Assembly (NCBI GenBank): GCA_041821315.1
Contig: JBGUEO010000028.1
Location: 3,987 to 67,986, forward strand
Direction: 5' to 3'
From: DIGJ01 sp041821315
Lineage (GTDB): Bacteria > Bacillota > Clostridia > Lachnospirales > Lachnospiraceae
DNA length: 64,000 nucleotides
This document shows, piece by piece, positions 63,808 through 64,000 of this stretch. How positions within the stretch are numbered: the stretch's first letter is position 1; each line of letters starts with the position of its first letter. The notes under the pieces were generated by a model. That model made no database searches, was not told the DNA's origin, and saw only the letters and a program-made list of their open reading frames with translations. A program made the position numbers and the translations under genes.

Positions 63808-64000
63808 AGTATTGACCCTATTTACAATGGAAGTACATTTGCCAAAAGTAGAGTGGTTTTTATTGGCTTTAATTACCGGGTCGGGCTCCTGAATTTTGCA
63901 TTCTATAATAATGTTAATTTTCATTCGAATTTTGGAAAGATATAAAATAATCAATGTCATTTAGTTTAGACATTTTACTTCTATTTTTAGCGGTTCCACA
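63808..64000. other. Right window edge without recognised gene
   Basis: AT-rich sequence with no supported frame on either strand and no strong hairpin. Confidence 0.5.

Overview
The window is AT-rich DNA from a Gram-positive, low-GC anaerobe, most likely a plant-polysaccharide-degrading Lachnospiraceae (Clostridium cluster XIVa, in the style of Lachnoclostridium phytofermentans). This placement is inferred from the large secreted multidomain glycosidases, Nif11/NHLM peptide export genes, T-box control, an ECF vitamin transporter beside truA, and strong GGAGG ribosome binding sites. No tRNA, rRNA or CRISPR array was seen.

Layout. (1) 1-10.0 kb: two huge secreted family-2 glycosidases (the first cut by the window edge), closed by a bidirectional terminator. 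(2) 10.0-12.5 kb: a MalT/LuxR-type regulator on the minus strand. (3) 12.6-31.4 kb: a peptide-secretion locus. Eight small genes have double-glycine-type leaders (one ends in Ala-Ala). Six of them share a Cys-Pro core with a CxxC-like pair. The export machinery is NHLM-type: HlyD-like adaptor, C39-peptidase ABC transporter and second ABC transporter. An ECF sigma factor is encoded inside the locus. It is followed by a D-Ala-D-Ala-ligase-like enzyme, a sensor SpoIIE phosphatase, a sensor-MFS fusion, an RsbW-like ATPase, a tandem GNAT, an odd amino-acid ABC transporter and a STAS antagonist. A promoter-like motif, TGAGYTAC-N14-CGTAT, occurs four times, always ahead of peptide genes or the GNAT gene. 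I infer that it is read by the locus's own sigma factor.

(4) 31.6-39.5 kb: core genes rpmJ, rpsM, rpsK, rpsD, rpoA, rplQ, then ecfA1-ecfA2-ecfT-truA. Between rplQ and ecfA1 lie two diverged, inverted copies of a roughly 340-bp palindromic non-coding element with conserved loop sequences and covarying stems. (5) 39.5-43.8 kb: a two-component system and a solute-binding-type lipoprotein. (6) 44.0-44.9 kb: rplM-rpsI with a consensus promoter.

(7) 44.87-60.2 kb: a tandem integrated island at the last codons of rpsI. An integrative mobilizable element (integrase, XRE regulator, RepA-like ATPase, oriT-like region, MobV relaxase) carries a T-box-controlled second thrS with an amber codon, a frameshifted 2H phosphoesterase and a structured leader ahead of a nuclease-like gene. 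Behind it is the remnant of a second element: integrase stub, AbiL/RloAB-like phage-defence pair with an amber codon, and a nucleoside phosphorylase stub cut by an IS. att repeats mark the rpsI end, 54.57 kb and, degenerately, 60.2 kb, where the probable original rpsI terminator now lies. (8) 60.5-64 kb: a small alarmone synthetase-like gene, a two-component system and a decayed ABC-transporter remnant.

The most unusual parts are the peptide locus with its private promoter motif and the paired palindromic elements at 35.3-36.0 kb.
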